Source: Aliiglaciecola lipolytica (GTDB lineage Bacteria; Pseudomonadota; Gammaproteobacteria; Enterobacterales; Alteromonadaceae). Taken from it: a stretch of 64,000 nucleotides of DNA. Shown here in pieces: positions 61,052-64,000 of this stretch. The position numbers were made by a program, and so were the translations under genes. Where the stretch lies: NCBI RefSeq assembly GCF_018860635.1, contig NZ_JAHKPT010000021.1, positions 466,674-530,673 on the forward strand, given 5' to 3'. A model generated the notes under the pieces. It was given only the letters and a program-made list of their open reading frames with translations, ran no database searches and was not told where the DNA came from. Within the stretch, counting starts at the first letter, position 1. Every line of letters starts with the position of its first letter.

Positions 61052-63592
61052 CTAGTTTTTAAAAACCAATTGTTTTGCTAACGACATCACAGCGGGCAAG
61101 ATAAGTAGCGTCACCAAGGCCGAAATTGCCATTATGCTAGCTAAAAATACTCCCACGGTGATATAGGGAACAAGTGGAGCAAAGAGCAAGGGGGTAAATC
61201 CTAGGGCGATAACTAACGCGTTGCGAGTGATTGCGGTGGCTGGTTCTTGAAACATCAAGGCCAATGTTTGTTTCACATCCTTGGTTTGTTTAAATAAGGC
61301 GCGGGCCCTTTCTAAAAAGTGGATCGCAAAATCAACAGACAAACCAAGTGTTAATGCAGACAACACTGCGATTGGCATATCGTAATCTTTGCCAATAATA
61401 CCAATCAATCCATAAATGAAGGTGATGGTAATTGTTAGCGGCAGCATCGCAAGCACACCATATACTAAGGATCTGAACAAAATTACCATCATCACAAATA
61501 CAATAATAAATGCGCTTATTAAACTATCGAGCATGCCTGCAACCATATTTTCTTGCCAAATGACATTAATATAGGCTTTGCCTGCCCAGCCTAGTTCAAT
61601 ATTCGCTGGCAGTGGGTTGTTGGCTACATAATCGTCTACTAACTGGATTACCTCAGTCATATCTTGATTATCGCCACTGCTTAATTGCAACCAAACCAGA
61701 GTTTGTTGGTAATCGGGCGTGACAAAATGCCACAAGTCATTAGGACGATGAGAAGATTGATATTGCATTAGCGTTTGCGCCACAGCTTGCGGTGAATTCG
61801 GGATCTGGTAATCCTTGGCTTCGCCAGATCTGAGTTCGCGATTCACCACTTTAGTTACATCGGCTAGGGAATTAGATTTACCGACCAAGCCTGATGCCTG
61901 CAAAGCTGTTTGTAAAGACTCTATGTAGGCAAGTAATTGCGGAGACTGAAAAGCTTTTGACTGGCTCAGGGCTTTCTCTGTCAGGTTTAACAAGTCGTTT
62001 AAAAATTGTTCTTCTTGTGAGCTTAAATCAGTAAACATCTTATCTTCTATTTCAATGATAAGTTGCTGATATTGTTCATTTAGCGGCTCATCTTTAAGCT
62101 TTTCTAAAGTTGCCTGTTGCCAATTGGTTAAGCTTGAGGGGATATTTTTTGATAATAAGTTCTCCACAGGCACCAAAGATGAATGTTGACTTAGCACTAT
62201 GTAGGCATCGTAGGTACCTGCAAAATTTTCGTTTAAGACTTTATCGGCTATGCGAATTTCATGATCAGGTTTGAACCATCGCACCGGGTTATCGTTTATT
62301 TGAATTTGGGTAATTCCCCACACGGAGATGGCGAACACCACTGAAAAACTCAATATCAATGCGCCTTTGAAGTTCATTGCAATCTTACCCAAAGCACCTG
62401 CAAGTTTTGCAATTCTAGTACCGCCACTTTGCTGGCTATGCATCACATCCTGTAAACTTTGTAGTGACTTTTCACTCATTCTCGACAGATAAGCAGGCAT
62501 AAACGTAATGGTAATTAAAAACGCGAGTAGGATACCTGAACCTACAAAAGCACCAAATATTTGTACCGGAGGAATAGGAGTTAACATTAATGAATAAAAC
62601 CCTACGGAAGAGGTTATTGAGGTGTACAGCATGGGCGTAAATAAATGTCCTACCACTTCCTCAATCGTGGCCTGAAGATCTTCTCCTGGTTTATGACGGT
62701 CACTGAATTCCGATAAAATATGTACTGAATCTACCACCGCAATCGGCATTAGAAAAATCGCAATCATGGATGACATGATATGAACAGTGAATCCCATTCC
62801 TATTAATGCCCCCATGGTAATAATGACGGTTGCCATCGCCACTATCATAGGCGCGATAATTAACGGAATGTTGCGGAAGAAAATAAACAATAGAATGAAT
62901 ATAGTTAAGCCTGCTAGGGGCGCTGAAATTCCCATTTGCACAAACATCTCGAAACCAAATTGGTCTTCGGCAACAGGCAACCCAGTAATATACCATTGTG
63001 CGCTGCTATCACGCTTTTCGATTGCGCCGCGAATTTGTTCAGCAATATTAAAACTTTCGTTTTTATCTAAAATAGGTACGTAAATCGCAGCGGCTTTACC
63101 GTTGTTTGATGCCAAAGTGTCTTGTAACAAGGGCAGACGGGACAAGTTGTGTTGTATCTGTTGACTAACTGCAATGGTTTCCGGTGGGGTGGGCATCATC
63201 CATTCAAAACGAATCGCACCTGTTCCTTCCTGACTGATATTGTCAACTGTTGAAATTGACATGACATCAGCGGAAACAACCCCGTCCAATGACATAATTG
63301 TCTTTGTAATGTCAAAAATGTCAGAAAGCACATCAGGCTTAAACACACCGTTTTCATCTTGTGTATTAACCACCCCAACAACTATTGCATCGTGCATACT
63401 AAATGTTTGCTTAATTTGATTATGAAACACTCGTGCAGGGTGCTCTGCATCCAGCATGTTTTCTGGATCTGTATCTATTTGAATTCGAGGGATCTGGGCC
63501 GCTAATAACACCACAAAAAGCAACAATATTGCATATACAGATTTAGGTTTGTGAGTGCATAAATGCACTAAATTATCGGCTATATTTTTCAT
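61052..63592 (-). CDS. MMPL/RND-family transporter
   Basis: An 846-residue inner-membrane protein with twelve helices in two sets (about 15-35 then 215-400, and 405-425 then 650-840) and two periplasmic loops. Typical stretches are PVAEDQFGFEMFVQMGISAP and LTLGLSVDFAIHFLERARAL; the latter is the sterol-sensing-like repeat. The TTG 63601 start was rejected for ATG 63592. It is the first gene of the RND, LolA-like, OMP operon, which probably moves a lipid or hydrophobic molecule to the outer membrane. Confidence 0.9.
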   Translation of the reverse strand: MKNIADNLVHLCTHKPKSVYAILLLFVVLLAAQIPRIQIDTDPENMLDAEHPARVFHNQIKQTFSMHDAIVVGVVNTQDENGVFKPDVLSDIFDITKTIMSLDGVVSADVMSISTVDNISQEGTGAIRFEWMMPTPPETIAVSQQIQHNLSRLPLLQDTLASNNGKAAAIYVPILDKNESFNIAEQIRGAIEKRDSSAQWYITGLPVAEDQFGFEMFVQMGISAPLAGLTIFILLFIFFRNIPLIIAPMIVAMATVIITMGALIGMGFTVHIMSSMIAIFLMPIAVVDSVHILSEFSDRHKPGEDLQATIEEVVGHLFTPMLYTSITSSVGFYSLMLTPIPPVQIFGAFVGSGILLAFLITITFMPAYLSRMSEKSLQSLQDVMHSQQSGGTRIAKLAGALGKIAMNFKGALILSFSVVFAISVWGITQIQINDNPVRWFKPDHEIRIADKVLNENFAGTYDAYIVLSQHSSLVPVENLLSKNIPSSLTNWQQATLEKLKDEPLNEQYQQLIIEIEDKMFTDLSSQEEQFLNDLLNLTEKALSQSKAFQSPQLLAYIESLQTALQASGLVGKSNSLADVTKVVNRELRSGEAKDYQIPNSPQAVAQTLMQYQSSHRPNDLWHFVTPDYQQTLVWLQLSSGDNQDMTEVIQLVDDYVANNPLPANIELGWAGKAYINVIWQENMVAGMLDSLISAFIIVFVMMVILFRSLVYGVLAMLPLTITITFIYGLIGIIGKDYDMPIAVLSALTLGLSVDFAIHFLERARALFKQTKDVKQTLALMFQEPATAITRNALVIALGFTPLLFAPLVPYITVGVFLASIMAISALVTLLILPAVMSLAKQLVFKN

Positions 63593-63774
63593 GAAACCCA
63601 ACAGATTTTTTATAATATGTATCAGTAAAGCAATAAAAGTGCCATATCTAGTTTAGATAGCATTGATGCATATTGTTGAGACAGCTTTTCGTCGTTTGAA
63701 AATCTTGCAGTGGTTGAAAAATGTGTTTAGTTAAACTGCTAGAGCCTTTTTATGATGGTCTAGAAAGAAGTGGC

Positions 63775-64000
63775 TTAATCTGCATGGGTGTGGGCGACTT
63801 TAGGCATGGTGCGGTTACGTCCTTCTTCTTTAGCTTGATACAAAAACTTATCCGCAGCTGTGATAGCTTTATCTACGCTTATATTCTTGGTTACTTCTTT
63901 AACACCGATACTCAAGGTAATACTAAATTCTTTGCCAGCATATTTGAAAATATGATTAGCTACTTTCTTGCGTATTTTTTCTGCTAAAAAGTGTGCATCA
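63775..64000 (-). CDS. GGDEF-domain protein, C-terminal end
   Basis: The last 75 codons of a diguanylate cyclase that starts beyond the right edge. The translation has FSITLSIGVKEVTKNISVDK and ITAADKFLYQAKEEGRNR, the classic end of the GGDEF domain, and stops at TAA 63775-63777. The GGDEF motif itself is outside the window, so activity cannot be judged. It is the third GGDEF gene of the window. Confidence 0.88.
   Translation of the reverse strand, partial: DAHFLAEKIRKKVANHIFKYAGKEFSITLSIGVKEVTKNISVDKAITAADKFLYQAKEEGRNRTMPKVAHTHAD

Noticed and set aside
63721-63987. Plus-strand ORF of 88 codons at the right edge
   Set aside because: The minus strand here codes for the clear C-terminus of a GGDEF protein, so the plus-strand frame is a shadow.

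Overview
The window looks like a chromosomal segment of a marine gammaproteobacterium, most likely of the Alteromonadaceae (Glaciecola, Paraglaciecola or Alteromonas-like). This is inferred from the protein flavour (TonB receptors, several GGDEF proteins, COG2509 and TMEM143-type proteins, fdxA, rlmE), the moderately AT-rich DNA and E. coli-like Fur, FNR and Pho sites. No database search was possible, so names rest on motif and family recognition. No rRNA, tRNA or CRISPR array was found.

Layout: 1-560 holds the 5' part of a REP-type (Y1) transposase and short direct repeats. 558-6335 holds a LysR regulator divergent from an oxidoreductase/monooxygenase pair, a periplasmic-protein/porin operon and a GAF-GGDEF diguanylate cyclase. 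6409-10925 is an iron block: a TonB siderophore receptor behind a Fur-like box and a three-gene PepSY membrane operon. 11121-13880 is an accessory-looking operon: a RipA-like small membrane protein, an ankyrin/transmembrane/TIR-like protein with a Gly-rich tail, and a DUF3293 protein. 14109-18019 holds a TonB receptor, an NTF2-like protein and a lipoprotein cyclophilin. 18151-23752 is a mosaic: a SatD/DUF3307 cassette with two palindromic operators, degenerate duplicated gene fragments, a methyltransferase-HNH fusion and a NYN-LOTUS protein. 23841-28911 holds a serine hydrolase, a purine nucleoside permease-type protein and a secreted adenosine deaminase. 29004-32134 is a hydrolase/LytS/LytTR operon. 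32397-43249 is mostly housekeeping-type genes: a MASE1-GGDEF protein, hydrolases, a phosphoesterase with an upstream Pho box, a transglutaminase, TMEM143, a COG2509 flavoprotein, fdxA, rlmE and a SpoU methylase. 43386-46791 holds a BamA-like outer-membrane protein and a chemoreceptor.

46894-58906 is a coherent sulfide-oxidation and respiration region: a TIGR01244 sulfur transferase, a TauE/SafE exporter, a persulfide dioxygenase-like MBL protein, cydC, cydD, cydX, cydB and cydA, a DUF3365 heme protein, sulfide:quinone oxidoreductase, a divergent sigma-54 activator with a Cys-rich PAS domain, and a YgaP-like DUF2892 protein. The sequence shows a sigma-54 promoter in front of the SQR gene and a perfect FNR-type box in front of cydA. 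The logic appears to be sulfide to quinol by SQR, oxidation by sulfide-tolerant cytochrome bd, and persulfide clearance by the MBL dioxygenase. The window closes with an OMP/LolA-like/RND export operon and the C-terminal end of a third GGDEF protein.

The best candidates for something undescribed are the RipA-like plus ankyrin/TIR-like pair (11555-13880) and the methyltransferase-HNH fusion (21061-22821) in its neighbourhood of gene remnants.
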